Below are positions 35,886 through 48,799 of a stretch of DNA of 64,000 nt, in pieces. The DNA comes from Gelatoporia subvermispora B (Eukaryota; Basidiomycota; Agaricomycetes; Polyporales; Gelatoporiaceae). The notes under the pieces are model-generated. The model was not told the DNA's origin. It saw only the letters and a program-made list of their open reading frames with translations, and made no database searches. Positions within the stretch are counted from its first letter, which is position 1. The number at the start of each line of letters is the position of its first letter. The DNA lies in NCBI GenBank assembly GCA_000320605.2, contig KB445796.1, positions 8,916 through 72,915 on the forward strand, read 5' to 3'. The translations under genes were made by a program, and so were the position numbers.

Positions 35886-38528
35886 ATGGCCGCAGCAGCC
35901 CGTACCTCATCTCCACTTCACGACCGCGACGACACTCAGCGACCTAGTCTTGTTTCTTCTCCGGCGTCGCTCCTGACGGCACCTCAGAAACCCTCAGACT
36001 CGGTCGTCTCTTCACGCAACTCGGAATCGCCGCGCATTCCGCCCAATGATCCAGAGACCGCCAACACTCTGCACGCCCTCGCGCTTGGCCACGTCCCGAA
36101 GGTTTCGACGCAGGAGGTACACATTGTGAAAGTCACCGAGGACGCACTGTGTTTTGACGTCGGCAAGTATTTGGCCCACAGCATACCTTTTCGCGTGCAG
36201 AGTCGCTCAGACAGCGTAGATTCTACCGCGGGACCTCCACCACCGTCTCCGCCTTCCAGCACCGGGCATGAAGCGGAATTTGGTGTCTTTCCTCCAGTAT
36301 CGGGCTCGAAGCCGGAACCACCGCACTCGAACAGGCCGATTACATTCGAGGAGCCTCTCCACGAACCCCGCATCTCCACTAGCTCGCGCGACGCCGGGCG
36401 CGACGCAGGGCGAAGTTCACTTCGCTTCGTCTCATTATCTACCCCGTCCGATATGCCTGGCCCCGCAGGTCCTTCCTCACAGCATCACGGTCTGACGAGC
36501 CGCTCTTCCACCGACACCAAGTCATCCCTGCTTACCACGCGCTCTCGAGAGACGCAATTCACGGTATCCCCCGCATCCTCGCGCCAACGGTCTGGAAGCA
36601 TCCTCCAGCCGGACACCCCCCTCACGGAGGAGCCCCCACCGCTTCCAGAGCCGTTGAAAGGAGCACCCGATGGCAGCACAGCCGCGGACGGCCACCTGCA
36701 TCCTCCCGCGTCTCACAAGGCACAACGTCGGAACACGATGGGTTCCGGTAGTACGTCCTCCGCACGACCGACACGTTCTCTGACGGTGCACGCGCCCCAT
36801 TCGTACGGACCCGAGCCGTCCGTGGCATCTGGTTCGATGTTCGAGGACGGGGCGATCGGCAGCGAGTTGGCGTCAGACATCCAACAGCAGGCTGAGCAGA
36901 TCCGGCGCGAACGCATCACGAAGCGTGTAAAGGCACAGCAGGAGGCTGAGAAGGCGAAGGCACAGCAGGAGGCGGAGCGGGCGCTGACGCGGACAGCATC
37001 ACTACTCAGGGGTTCGTCGGGGCGAGGAGAACAGCCGCTGGTTGGGAATCTGATTGGCGAGGGGCATGTCAACTACGTGCTGATGTACAACATGTTGACG
37101 GGAATCCGTATCGCGGTGAGTGGTGTTTGTCATGTTTCCATCGGTCACTCAGATATGTTGGCATAGGTGTCCCGTTGCCAGGCCAAAATCAGGCGGCCAC
37201 TCACTGAGGAGGACTATACCGCTCGCCATAAGTTTTCCTTTGATATGTGAGTGCTTGTTGTATCTGTTACGTCTCTCGCTGACATTCGGTAGTGTCGGTA
37301 ACGAGTTGACGCCGTCAGCGAAGTACGACTTCAAGTTTAAGGATTACGCACCATGGGTATTCCGCGAACTTCGTGAAGACCACTTCCACCTTGACCCCGC
37401 CGACTACTTACTTTCCCTCACGGCAAAGTACATCCTGTCTGAGCTTGGGTCGCCAGGCAAGTCCGGCTCGTTCTTTTACTTCTCTCGCGATTATCGGTTC
37501 ATCATCAAGACTATCCGATACTCCGAACACAAATTCCTTCGATCTATTCTCCCACAGTACTATGAACACGTTAAGAATAATCCGCACACACTCCTATCTC
37601 GATTCTATGGACTGCACCGTGTTAAACTCCCGCATGGGCGCAAGATCCATTTCGTGATCATGAACAACCTCTTTCCCGCGCACAAGGATATCCACGAAAC
37701 ATACGATCTCAAAGGCAGCACCGTGGGTCGCGTGTATCCCGAGGACAAGGCCGCTCAGAACCCGCGGGCGGTTCTGAAGGATCTCAACTGGATTAACCGC
37801 GGGAAGAAGCTCGAGCTCGGCCCTGAGAAGCGCGCACTGCTAACCGAGCAGATGCGCCGCGACTCGGAACTCCTGAAGAAACTGCGTGTTATGGACTACA
37901 GTCTCCTTGTCGGTATCCACAACATGCAGCGCGGCAATCGCGACAATGTCCGCAGCAATACGCTGAAGATCTTCTCGGTCAGTTCTTCAACAAACTGGAT
38001 CTACAAGTGTAACCGCTGTCTCATGCCTGTTATTTTTAGCCGGATATGCCCGCGATCAGACGTAAAGCGACGCAGAGCAAAGGTCCATCGTCACCAGAGG
38101 CGATAGCTATGCGCCGCATCATGCGAGAGTCAGACCCAAAGCGCCTTGGTTCAGGAACATTCAAGCTGCCCGAGGAAGATACTGGCGAGCGACAATATTT
38201 CCTATTTTACCAGGACGAGGGCGGCCTTCGCGCCACGGACGAGACGAACGATGGCCTTGACACGATCTACTACCTCGGCATCATCGACATTCTGACGCCA
38301 TACAGTTCTGTGAAGAAGCTTGAACACTTCTGGAAGGGCCTTCAAGCTGATCGGGTGGGTTATAGTTCTCGTCTTGGGAGATTGGTTCTGATGTCCCTCT
38401 AGCACAAGATCAGTCCCGTCCCGCCAGTCGAATATGCAGAGCGCTTCTTCCGCTTCATGAAGGCGATCATGCGCTCCGGAGACCACGGCGAAAAGGTCGA
38501 AGATGACGGCAACATCAAAGCCGAGTAA
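35886..38528 (+). CDS. MSS4: Phosphatidylinositol-4-phosphate 5-kinase
   Basis: It makes PI(4,5)P2 at the plasma membrane and controls actin organisation and endocytosis. Five exons close in phase: 35886-37115, 37167-37246, 37293-37977, 38040-38354 and 38403-38528, giving 811 residues. The N-terminal 350 residues are Ser/Pro-rich and disordered. A basic coiled coil ([20 protein letters not shown], with a repeated AKAQQEAE unit) precedes the kinase fold. Kinase blocks are [20 protein letters not shown], the nucleotide-binding [63 protein letters not shown] (catalytic), and [20 protein letters not shown] (activation loop side). The start is the first ATG in the open frame. It corresponds to yeast MSS4 and fission-yeast its3. 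No damage seen. Confidence 0.92.
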
Positions 38529-38972
38529 GCCCTCCAGCCCGTCCATCACTTTCCTTCTCTTTCTTTGTCGGTGTTTTGCTTTTATTGGACTGGTCGCATT
38601 GCATATCATATTCGTATACCCGGCATCACTCGGTATTTTCTCATACGCTTGCACATTCGCTCTCTGTCCTTTAGCCATTTATCACTCTACCACACATTGC
38701 ACTCCTCGTCTGAAGGATGGTCCACACTCGTTGACAAGGACATGTCTTGGCCCCGCTCGCATTAATCCTCATATAGATACATATTGTACTACATGTGCTC
38801 TCAAACTGTGAATACGCCGACTTGTACAAATTCCTGCCGCTCGGTCAACGCATATGGCGTAGAGCCATACTGATCCATGCGAAGAAGATCTAATTCGCGT
38901 TTATTGCACCAAAATACGGCGGCAGTTATAATGCCTGCTACGGTTTCGTTTCGTCTGGTACATCAAGGAGCC
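38529..38972. other. Convergent 3' intergenic region
   Basis: The PI4P 5-kinase (plus) and the carboxypeptidase (minus) converge here. It is AT-rich with T runs, as expected for 3' untranslated and polyadenylation sequence. No gene seen. Confidence 0.55.
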
Positions 38973-41143
38973 TTATAAGTCCTCGTGAGCAAGCCATCTC
39001 CTCACCAACTCCAGCGATTCCTTCGGCTTGTCGTAGGGAGCCTAAATGAGTGACATCAACATCGAGTCGCCTAGAAGTGATTGAGCGAGCCTACCATGTG
39101 CCCCGCATCGAAGATTGTCGCGAACGTGAATGGGCCGGCACTCCTCGTGAGGCCGGCAGCAGTCCCGTCAACCTCCCACCTCCTGAGCGGCTTGGACACG
39201 AAATCGTCTTGGCCTGTCCACTCAACGCTGAGCGTCATTTGCTCATTGCCGACCTATAACATCAGTGCGTTAGTTCGTAGTCCATGTTCGTTGAACAGGT
39301 AGCGATAATCCTCAAGAATGAGAACAGTAGGACGGCATACCCAGTTGCAGAGAAGGTCGTTCGCGCCAACATAAATAAGGGCGCGAACGCCGCGTTCGAG
39401 CAACGCCCCGATGTAGTAGTGTGTCGGGAACATTACGTCCATGGTTGCCCAGAATGCGCTGTTCACTTCGTAATTGATCGAGGAGAAGTTCCCTGCCGCT
39501 TCGTCCACACCCAGCAACTGCTTCACGTCTGCGCGATTCAAGAATGTCGCGATATTTCTGTGATAGCATGTTGGTTTTGGTGTAAGGTGGCAATGATGCT
39601 AAATGCGGGACATACTTCGAGATAGGATAGCACAGTGTATCCTCATATGCGCCCTCACTATCGGAGAAGTCAAATAAGAACATTCCTGAGAGAGCGCTGT
39701 GTACCAAAGCTTGCTTATGTCGTACGGATTGTACCCTGAGGCCCAGTAGATAAGCCGACTATGCACACTTGGGTCGATCAAGGCATACCCTTCGCGAAGA
39801 ACGCCAACGTCGCAGTATCCTCACAGAATGGTCGAGCAGCGCTGCAGTCTAGGGCGTTGAATTGGTCGTCACAGCTCTGCATCAACGTCTCGCAGCGGTT
39901 GCGCTGAAAATGAGAGTTTAGTGCGAGTATTAGATCGAGTGGAGTTGATACAGACAATCTGCTTGAGTTTGACACATGTGCTTGAGCATCGCATTAACTT
40001 CCAAGTTAAGGAATAAGGGTGAAATCACGTACCTGATGTCTTGAATGGGAGGCACTGAGATATTCTGGCATTGCATGTCGTACCAAGTGAGTACCATTGA
40101 CGGCCAGTGGGTGCAGCCGTTTCCTATGAGAATCATCGCGTCGTCAATCGAAACACAAGATCATGGAACTTCATCGGAACCTATCATGATAGAACTCAAA
40201 TTCACAGGGGTGAGGCCCGCTTCGCTAAGCTTGGCATTTTGTTCATAGATGGATGCTGCGAACACGGGAATATAGCGACCCTGCAAGACGTGGCATGAAG
40301 CTGGAATGCTTAACAGACAAGGATGAACGTACTCCGTAAGACTCGCCTGCCAGATGGTATGGAAGGCTCTTGAACTTCGAGAAGTGCTCGAAAAATATGG
40401 CGCTGAACGCGGCGATGTCTCGCCCAGCATCGAGAGAGTTATCTACCGACTCGCCAAACTCAGCGTACGAGTAGCCAACGCCTACAGGTTGGTCGACGAA
40501 GAAAATATTCGCATGCTCGTTCCAAGAATACGGGTTGAATGTCGTGTTATCGGCACTCGTTACCCTGCATGGGCCTTTGACAGGGCGTGTCATTGAGGAA
40601 ATGCCTCGAAGACCACAGACGGACAACAGACTGACCAAGCTCCATGAACAAGCCGAGGGAGGATGAACCCCCCGGACCGCCATTGGTCCAGAAAATGACG
40701 TCGTCCTTCTCAGGTTCGTTTCTGCTTTCGAAGAAATAGAAGAAGAGGTGCTTCGCCTCGTTATCGATGTATCCAGTGTAGGCGCTGTGGGTATACGTAT
40801 CATGCCACTGTCATACGCAAGGTTCAAACGAGTGTGCTTACGGGACAGTCCCGTCGCAGAAGTTCGACTTCTTGATGCGTACGCTGTGATGAGGGAAGAG
40901 CGGGTGCTCCAAAACGGTATATGTTGTTGTCGAAACAGCACTCAGATCACCCAGTGGCGTGAATAATCCAGCATCATACACTTCTGGTGCGTCGAGCCGG
41001 ATACTGTTTGTCGTAGGAATACCCCAGGAAGGTGCGGCCCTTAGCGACGCTCCGGAAAGTTGCTGCAGTGGCTTCTGCGTAAGGCCTCTCGCAACGGCCG
41101 CGAAGCCAAGTAGAGTAAGGCTGAGTATACCAGCAAGAATCAT
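38973..41143 (-). CDS. Serine carboxypeptidase (S10 family), secreted or vacuolar
   Basis: Removes C-terminal residues from peptides. The start at 41143 gives [20 protein letters not shown], a signal peptide. Exon 1 is 41143-40842; many short exons follow. Blocks in order are [20 protein letters not shown] then [13 protein letters not shown] (oxyanion region), [29 protein letters not shown] (catalytic Ser), [99 protein letters not shown] (catalytic Asp region) and, after a short intron, [18 protein letters not shown] (catalytic His). The Ser and His motifs are clear, and the aligned Asp falls in [10 protein letters not shown], a variant of the usual G-x-x-D-x-x-C-N-W. Introns are numerous but joins are plausible, so I regard it as intact. 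A TATA box lies about 40 bp upstream of the ATG. Confidence 0.87.
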
Positions 41144-44100
41144 GGTCGCTCGCTGCGGTGCGTCACCGGCTTATTCGAACTCGCTTTATAAAACTCCATG
41201 AACAAGAGACGCCTTCGCCTTCCGTGAGAAAGGAAACTGAAAGGACCACATGCTCATGATAACGTTCGCACTGCGCAGTCCGTTTCTCGTGCGGCGCAGC
41301 TACGTATGCGCTTAGTGTCCGATGCGCACGGCAACTCTAAGCTGCGGCTGCGTAGAAGATGGTGCGACTAAGCTCCCCCGCGTACTCGAACACAAGCATG
41401 ACTTAGTGCATGGTGTTCATACAATAGCGTATTAATGTTCGCCTCGGTGACATGACGAGCTTAGTGAGAATGAGTGGAGCTGTCTCGTGAAGCTTGCACC
41501 GCTGCGGTCTTGTAGTGCCGTATAACATTGATAGCCTGCAGCTGAGCGAGCAGTGAGAAATTTTGATTGCATATGGGCGCTAGCATCATCGTCTTCTCCG
41601 GGGCTGATGTTCAGTCGAACGAAGTCCCTATTTGTAGCGACTGCCAAGAATCTAAGATTCGAGCCCCAGCCAACGTCACCACTTGATTTCTTGTGCAAAC
41701 ATTCGTTGTGTCGAACTTGAAATGCTAACAATACCGGACGTGGCGTGCTGGCCGTCCACAGGTGACAGTCTCGATGGGCGCTGAAGCCATTTTGTGCCAA
41801 TGTTCATACTACAATTCATGTCCTGAATACTTTACTGCATCTGCGCAGAAGTTGCGATTGCCCTGTTCTATTTTCGCCCGCTCGGCATTCTCAAGCCCGA
41901 AGCCCAGAGTGTTGCAGCTGTTACCGTTCTCAAAGACGCCCAGAAACCAGACAGCCGCGCTACCCTGTCAATGCGTTGTATAGTACTGACCCCGACGGTC
42001 CAGAGGGCACTGTGTCGGGTGATATACTCCTCTAGACTGGATGTCCTCTTGAGGCATGTACAGCTCTGCGTTCTCGCAGTGGTCTCACGTTCCGGAGGCA
42101 ATGTTCGGTACTTAAGAATCATCAAGTCCACTCAGTTGCTTCGCTCCATGCATTTGACATCTATCCTTTGGCTCATACGCCATCGCCTTTCCGATGGCTA
42201 ATTTGCCGCAACCTCAGAAGAAGCTGGCATTAGAGTTCCTGGTCTGGATTGCATCATTCCCTAGGACTCACGTAGTGCTCGTGAGTTTGTAGCGCATGAT
42301 GTCTACAAAGCTTGCTACAGAACGTGTAGAACGGCGGCTGTCGAGTCCCAGAGCAAAGCTTGCTCTCGAGGATGTATATACTGTTGGTTCAGAGATTGGT
42401 AAAGCCCCTGGGAGTGTGTCCACAGATTTGTGCACTCGCCCCGGAGAACTATGACTAGCATAGCGTAGGAGGGAGACCGTGGAGTTGTAAGCGGGGAGCA
42501 GGAACTGTGATGACGCAGATCTGACACGGGTTGCTAACGCTGGTCGCAGCGAATGTGCCATGTGCCATGGAGTCGATCTAGGGCACAGATATCTGCGCTG
42601 CTCCCCGCGGTTCTCAAAGGTTATAGCAATGGGCTTGTCACTTGCAGCTGTTTTCATAACGGGGGGCGTACCCTGTCGCCAAACACACACATCGGAGTTG
42701 ACGGAGTTCGAAGGATCTAGGTACGATCTGCTGGCCAGCGGCGCGCCCGTTGAGCGCAGCAGATGCAACGGGCGGGGCAAGGCGGGGCGACGTGCCCGGG
42801 CACGTTGTTTGCAAGGCCTAGGACTCGGTTTCAAGCTGGGATTATCTCCTCGAAGCATCGCAGGACACTAATATAGATCGTATTGCCTCGTCTCATAGGT
42901 GAGTGGCCCTTTCTACCCTCCTTCACAGGCGTCGTCGCGATACTTGAGGCTTGGAGTCCTAAACGGCCACTTCAACGATGAGAATCTCGGGTTCTCGGCA
43001 CAGGTGCGCCGCTGGAAATCCGTGATCCGACTATCTTTGTTTTTCGCGACAGGGTACGTCCCCCGTTATGGAAAACAGCTGTGAGCTGGAGCGCATCTCT
43101 TTCTGTTCAGACCCTCTATTTGTTTGGCCGCGTGTACAGTGGTCGACGTAATTCTAGCGGCCATGGCCGACATCCTGCAAGACAGATGATGCGTCGGAAG
43201 GCATACGTTGAACTAAGTTATGATTGTGTGGGGCCGATCGACCTGTCAAGGACTATCACGGCGATACGGAGCTTCAGGCCTCAGGTCTAGATTGGCATGC
43301 CGTGATAGTCAGCGCGTGGCCCGTCGTTGGAAATGAAGAATGAACGTCAGGGCAGGCGACTGGCCTAGCTTCAAGGTTCAAACGTTCGAGGTTCAAGCCG
43401 AAGAATACATTCACCCGTCACCTGCCCTTACTTCCGCCCCACTCCCGCTCCACTCGATACTTACAACGTACGGATTGGTATTTGGAAATACCCAAGTGTC
43501 CGTCGTACTTCCGCACTGCTGAAGACGGTAAGGGATCACAAAGCGAGGACTAACAGCGATGATCGTCGCAGTGACATTTAGCGGGGCTGAGTGACCGTGA
43601 AGGTTCTCGTTGCGGATAAGGTAACGATTTGGATATCCGGTGCTACTCCAGGAATAGCTTCCCACGAACTGGTCCCTTGCGGCACGTAGTCCAAAGCTCC
43701 GCACGAAGGGACCTGGCTCATGAGACTGACATATCTCGTGAGCACAATGGCGATCAGGAACAGAGTGCTAGAAGAGAGCGTGGAGAGCTCAACAGTCTCG
43801 GAGAGAAGTGATCGCATCTAAGTTGACCTCCAAGGGTAGCTAATGAAGTTGAGAGTCTGAGTGAGTCAAGCCGACGCATTATCAATGTTGCGACACGAAG
43901 CAGCGAGGACGCACCTATAATATCCATGCTTGGCGCGAAGCCGTCGGGAGTTACACTTAAGGGTGCACTTGCAAATTTATCCATAGTGACATGATGTTGG
44001 CTTGAGATGAGCCTGCAAGAGTGGCATCCGCTGGACAGCCAGTGCTATCCCATCGACAGGTAATTCCGACGCCTCGCCACCGCCTCGACATTGGCCCGTA

Positions 44101-46405
44101 TAAAGACAACCCGAGTACACGGCGTGAGTTGTACGCTTGCAAATACGTGGGGCCAAGTCCAAGCCGAGACGCGCAGCGTAAGGTAGGTGGAGTCGATAAT
44201 GCGTACGTTGCAACCACGGAGATTGTAAGAACCTGGGCCCGAACGTCGCTCTACTGGGGAACTGTGAGTAAGGCTTATAGAAAAGCCGGGGTGATTGTTT
44301 CAGTTTGTGTCTATGATGGTCACTGGTGGTCACTGGTGGTTGAGTTGGCCCGACGCGACTCATACAAAATCTCGGAGGCGCGCTAACCGTCGCTGAGCCG
44401 ACCTCCTGGTACAACTGGTACATCAGGGCCACACCGCGAATCATCCAACACATGAAGACAAGAGAAAGTATAGCAGAGGGATATGACGGTAAAGAAGTTG
44501 AACTGGGACCTACTCACTGTCCTGCAGAAGAGCTATATGCCATGGTGAAATGAGCTACCAGCCGCAGAGGGCATGAAAGAGGTGCGTTTACACCATGCCC
44601 CCCATCGACCGATATGCTTCCAGAATCTCATATGGGTCCAACTACGGGCGACGCACAATGAAACACCGTGGTTGAAGGCGACTTACCATCATAGCTAGCG
44701 CTGGCGACGCTGGACGTGTGGCGAGTATGCTCCTGCCACGCGTAAGCGTTGGGCTGCGTAGGTCTGTCGTGCGGACAGACTGTTGGACGTCCTGTATGGT
44801 ACTCGATTGATCCCAGTCGTCGCATGTACATGCGAGACTCGTATGGATCAGTCTGTCCGTAAGACATCCGGTTGCCTCGAGGGAACATGGTCGGGATGAA
44901 TTCTGGTTGGACTGAAAACCTCACCGCTTCAAACCGCTCCTGAACAACGGCACAGGGGATATGATATCCCGCCACACGAGGTACGCCCGAGTTCGCTGAT
45001 TCGTGACAACAGATGTCCAACGACATGCGCGTATGGTCCTGCCATCATTACGGGTAAGTGACCAACAATATTAGCAGTGTTGAAGGACTCTCAACGGCAA
45101 ATCACTCCCGTAATCCGTTGTGAACAGTGGAATGATGTTACCTCAAGGCTATCCCAATGATAGATGCCTGACACAACAACGCATGCGAACTGCACTCTCC
45201 TTGGTGTAAAGTATCAGCCCTTGCTAGCCTTAGACCTTGAGATTCTCAAGGTCAGAAAGGGCTTATGGAAGGAAGGCCATAGGAAACAACATACTTGATG
45301 CTGCGTTGCAAGTCGGCATAGCGTCCGTCTCGGTACACGATTGTCCCGATGCCAGGACGACGTACTCCATGGATGCCGCACCCGTTCGCTATACATGCTC
45401 CGATGGCCGGGTGTACGAGACAGCGGGAGCAGAGATAGCAATTTGCAGAGTACGCCTGCCCGTGGCGTACCCATCGTCAAAGGAAGGACGTTGGCAGAAA
45501 TGAGTGGGTGTGCAGGTAGAAGGAGACATTATCATGGAGTAACGGCGACCAAGGGCTGATTTTGGCCATGTGCAGACGAGTGCGACTCTGGGGTCGTTGG
45601 TGTCGACGCAAAACCGGTTGGTGAAGCCACGAGCAGCTCGCTGGCGCTTACGTAGGCCAAAGCCGATTGCTGTTTATTCGTCCAACCGGATGCGCAAGTC
45701 GATATGTTGCCATACAGCTCAGGAGGGCTCATGCGTCAAAGATCACAGAAATACGGAGCCACCAGCAATCATACCCCCTCTCTCCCCGCTCTGATGAATT
45801 ATCCATGCTTTGCAATGATTGCCCTCGACTCGTCACCAACTGGGGCCATGCCTGCGGATCACCCCACTATTCAATGGCAGTCGCCGAAACCATGAATCAT
45901 TCGCTCAAAACCCACTACTTGGTCCGCGACAACACGGGTTCATTTGTAAACTCTCAGAACTCACCAAACATCTTCTCGAGCCGCGGTGACTTCCTCCACG
46001 GGAGCGAATCGATTGTTGAGCGAGGTGTTGCCGCGCGCATGACGTGCGTCGTCTGAAAGGGGGAGAGGGCCTAGAGAAGGGAATGAAGAACTCATCTAAG
46101 ACAATCTCAAGGCAAAGATATGCGGACCTCCGTCTCCTGATACGGAACCACACTCCTTTCCCTGCGGGTCTACACAAGTCCGGTCGGATGGTTCAATGAG
46201 TGGCATCTGGGTCGTGCGCCTCTGCATCATCACCGCACATCATTTGGGCAGACTCTCCCCAGTCATCTCAGCGGAAACGGCAATCGTACCTGCTGATACT
46301 ATGTGAGAATTCAGGAGACGCACAGCTCCCGCAGTCTACATAACGTGCTTGCCCTCACTCGTATTGTCAGGCCACCCTCAGTCTACCGCAATCCCCGCCA
46401 TCAAC
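41144..46405. other. Gene-poor 5.3 kb stretch with doubtful coding remnants
   Basis: No gene can be closed here. On the minus strand between about 45.0 and 43.4 kb several open pieces look protein-like, for example the pieces around 45026-44628 (RFSVQPEFIPTMFPRGNRMS), 44500-44420 (NFFTVISLCYTFSLVFMCWM, hydrophobic) and 43704-43411 (GSYSWSSTGYPNRYLIRNEN). The hydrophobic segments could come from a decayed multi-pass membrane protein, but I could not align them or join exons. A minus piece at 45732-45532 (ELYGNISTCASGWTNKQQSA) is equally unplaced. A ten-base unit, ggtcactggt, is repeated in tandem near 44319-44340. The rest shows nothing. Confidence 0.35.
41184..41190 (-). promoter_or_regulatory. 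TATA box of the carboxypeptidase gene
   Basis: The minus strand reads TATAAAG about 41 bp upstream of the start codon at 41143, suiting a very short 5' leader. Confidence 0.5.
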
Positions 46406-46844
46406 ATGTGCAGATATATCATGACATTCGCCGAATACAGCTGTGGTCATCAGTATCCGCTGCGCAGACAACGTGTCAGTACTCTTGCGCGCCCAGCTGT
46501 TGCTGCTCATGGTATTGACAGGTTGACTGCAACCGCTCGTGGTGCGCATTGAGCACAAGTCACAACGAAGAAGAGCATAACCACCGGCAGTGCGCGACAG
46601 AGTAGGTCAATCTCGGTACTATCGGAGTCAGTGCTGATGACCTACCAGATTGAATCCTGACCTCAACCTCGTCATGCCCGGATTCTGCTACCCTCATCCA
46701 TGCAATCTCTGCCTCGGACGTCCTCCTACCCGTGGAAATGGCCGGAGTGGGGTTCGCATGGGCCCGAACGGATGGGCCTCGGACAGCGAGTCGTCTGACG
46801 AGAGTGGTGGGTCGCCTGAAGAGGTTACGGTGAATGGGGCTTGA
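46406..46844 (+). CDS. Small Cys/His-rich protein, possible zinc binder
   Basis: Three exons close in phase: 46406-46474, 46522-46601 and 46649-46844, giving 114 residues. It begins MCRYIMTFAEYSCGHQYPLR, then RVDCNRSWCALSTSHNEEEH and RQCATELNPDLNLVMPGFCY, with a further Cys-x4-Cys near the middle (CYPHPCNLC). The pattern CGH, DCN-x3-C, several His, then more Cys pairs looks like a small zinc-binding fold of the kind found in many uncharacterised agaricomycete proteins. The C terminus is acidic and Ser-rich (SDSESSDESGGSPEEV). No signal peptide, so probably intracellular. No function can be assigned. Individual exons are very short, so automated callers could miss it. Confidence 0.7.
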
Positions 46845-48799
46845 GTCTGTGGGTTTCTTCTCTGGCCGACTGGGATGGATGTACAACGATAGCATGAACG
46901 GCAAGACATGACAGCTTTTCACCCTGGGTACACTATTGCCCGAGCGCGTGGAGATCCATGTGCGTGCATAGTTTAACAGGTAAGCGAACCAGGTTCCAAT
47001 GTCCAAGAGCACCATGACGCGCACTGCGCACCGTAACTGGGGGGAGACTCACACCAACCTCGTCTCCCGCTGGCCCGGGGACGTCAGCCGTCGGGGAATT
47101 ATTATGGCCCGTACGTCTCGCCATATCTGACCCGGTCCTTCGCTCATTGATGCAGCCATGTCGCATCTCGTCAAAATCTTGTATCGGCGCAATCACGAGC
47201 CGATACATGACTTTTGACTCTACTGCGCCAAAAAGACTGGCATGTTCGTCTACTAGGCGGTCCAGCTCTAAAGCTCAATGCTGCGCGTTCATCTCGCAGT
47301 CCTAGAACAACAATCCGACAATCTGCATCTCAGACAGTCGTCTTCTCTTTTCTGAGAACATTGCATGTTTGGTCCTTCCCAGAATCACATAAGACCGTGC
47401 GGTATTCTGTCTAAGACTTCGATTGGGAGCAGCTTCGGGACCGAGTTCCCTCTACGTTTGGCGTGTATCGAGACAGTCGAGTCCGGTGCGTGATATGTTG
47501 GCTCTTTCCAGCATCCATGGCTCCTGCCTTGCTGTGTCTCGGAGTCCGAAGTTCAACGACACCGTGACGCCGAGGTGCCGGTACAAGATGCCGTCCTCAC
47601 CCACTCCCCGTTGCTCTATCCGCCAGGCCTGAGACACCATCTTTTGGATGCTTATTCTATAGCGCACCTCAAGCTGCAACATTTCTAATGATCAAACAGT
47701 GATCATTCCACGTCAGCAGTCTATGCCACCACAACAATCTAACATCCGTTCGCATGTCGGTCAGAGTGTCGACGACACATTTTCTGTTCCCGCTTCAGCA
47801 TTTTCACTGGGAGAAGAGCTTGTTCTGCTCTCGAAAGGTTGTATTTCACCGCTCTGTTGCCATCGACGCCATTGGCAGCGGTCAGAGTAGGGCGCTGAGA
47901 CGCCGCTGAAGAGTTCGCTGCAGCGCGCGATGACGACCTCGAAAACTGGACTAAGCGCTGGCGTCAGCGTCACTCAACTCGGGCCTCCCTCGTAGGGAGT
48001 CGCTGGAGCCCTGTTAAAACAGCAAATATTCGTGACCTAGTCCGTCCTACTGTGCTACTTGTGGTGCATCGTTGATAGACCTTTTCACTGCACTTCGTAA
48101 TACCATAACATGACATCATGTTGAACGGTCGAATAGGGGACAGCTCCAAGGCATGAGGAAAATCCCACTTGTGCGTTTACCGCTTTTACGTCTATTTTAG
48201 TCGATAACGGCTTGGAAAGCGAGGAAATTGAGAGGATCCCAGTCCAATTAGCTTGGGATTTCCCCGCTTTTCCTGCTTTCATGTCCCAAAGCGGAAAAAG
48301 CGGCGCGAAAGCAGATCGAACATTTCCCTGATTGAAACAACTGGATATGCACAGGAATAAGGTAGAATTAGATATGAACCGGGCTGGTGGACACAGAAAA
48401 TCCGATCACAAGTCGGCAATCAAACCGCTCGTCTAGAACGAGGCATCGAGTCTCGCATTGTACAGGACAGGCGGCCCCATATGGGTGCCAAGATTGCTGT
48501 TCAGGCAGTCAGCGAGGTTACATGCAGCGGCGCCGTGAGTTATAAGCGGCCCTGGAGCCGCTTACACGCTGAGAACTCGCTGGACGTCTAAGCAAAGCTT
48601 TCAGCTGGGCTTCGCAAATTTCCATTCGATTTTCGAGAATTGTACTAGCCTCCAGCGTCTACTCGGAATAGGTGCACTATAACCGAATTCGAATTCGCCA
48701 TGCAGCCGCCACGCTCAGGCCCCTTCGAGTCGTGTCACTGGGCCAACTCCACTTCTATCACCAACGTCGGTGCAGTCGGCCAGCCTGAGTGGATTTGTC
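46845..48799. other. No gene seen; small inverted repeats
   Basis: About 2 kb without a supported gene. TAAGCGGC and GCCGCTTA form an eight-base stem at 48543-48564. CCGCTTTTCC (48264-48273) and GGAAAAAGCGG (48293-48303) form an imperfect stem, with a further CCGCTTTT near 48180. An ATG at 48700 opens a short frame out of phase with the velvet gene and is probably in its 5' leader. The final part is the velvet promoter. Confidence 0.45.

Noticed and set aside
41640..41670. GATTCGAGCCCC resembling a tRNA T loop
   Set aside because: No matching stems on either side.
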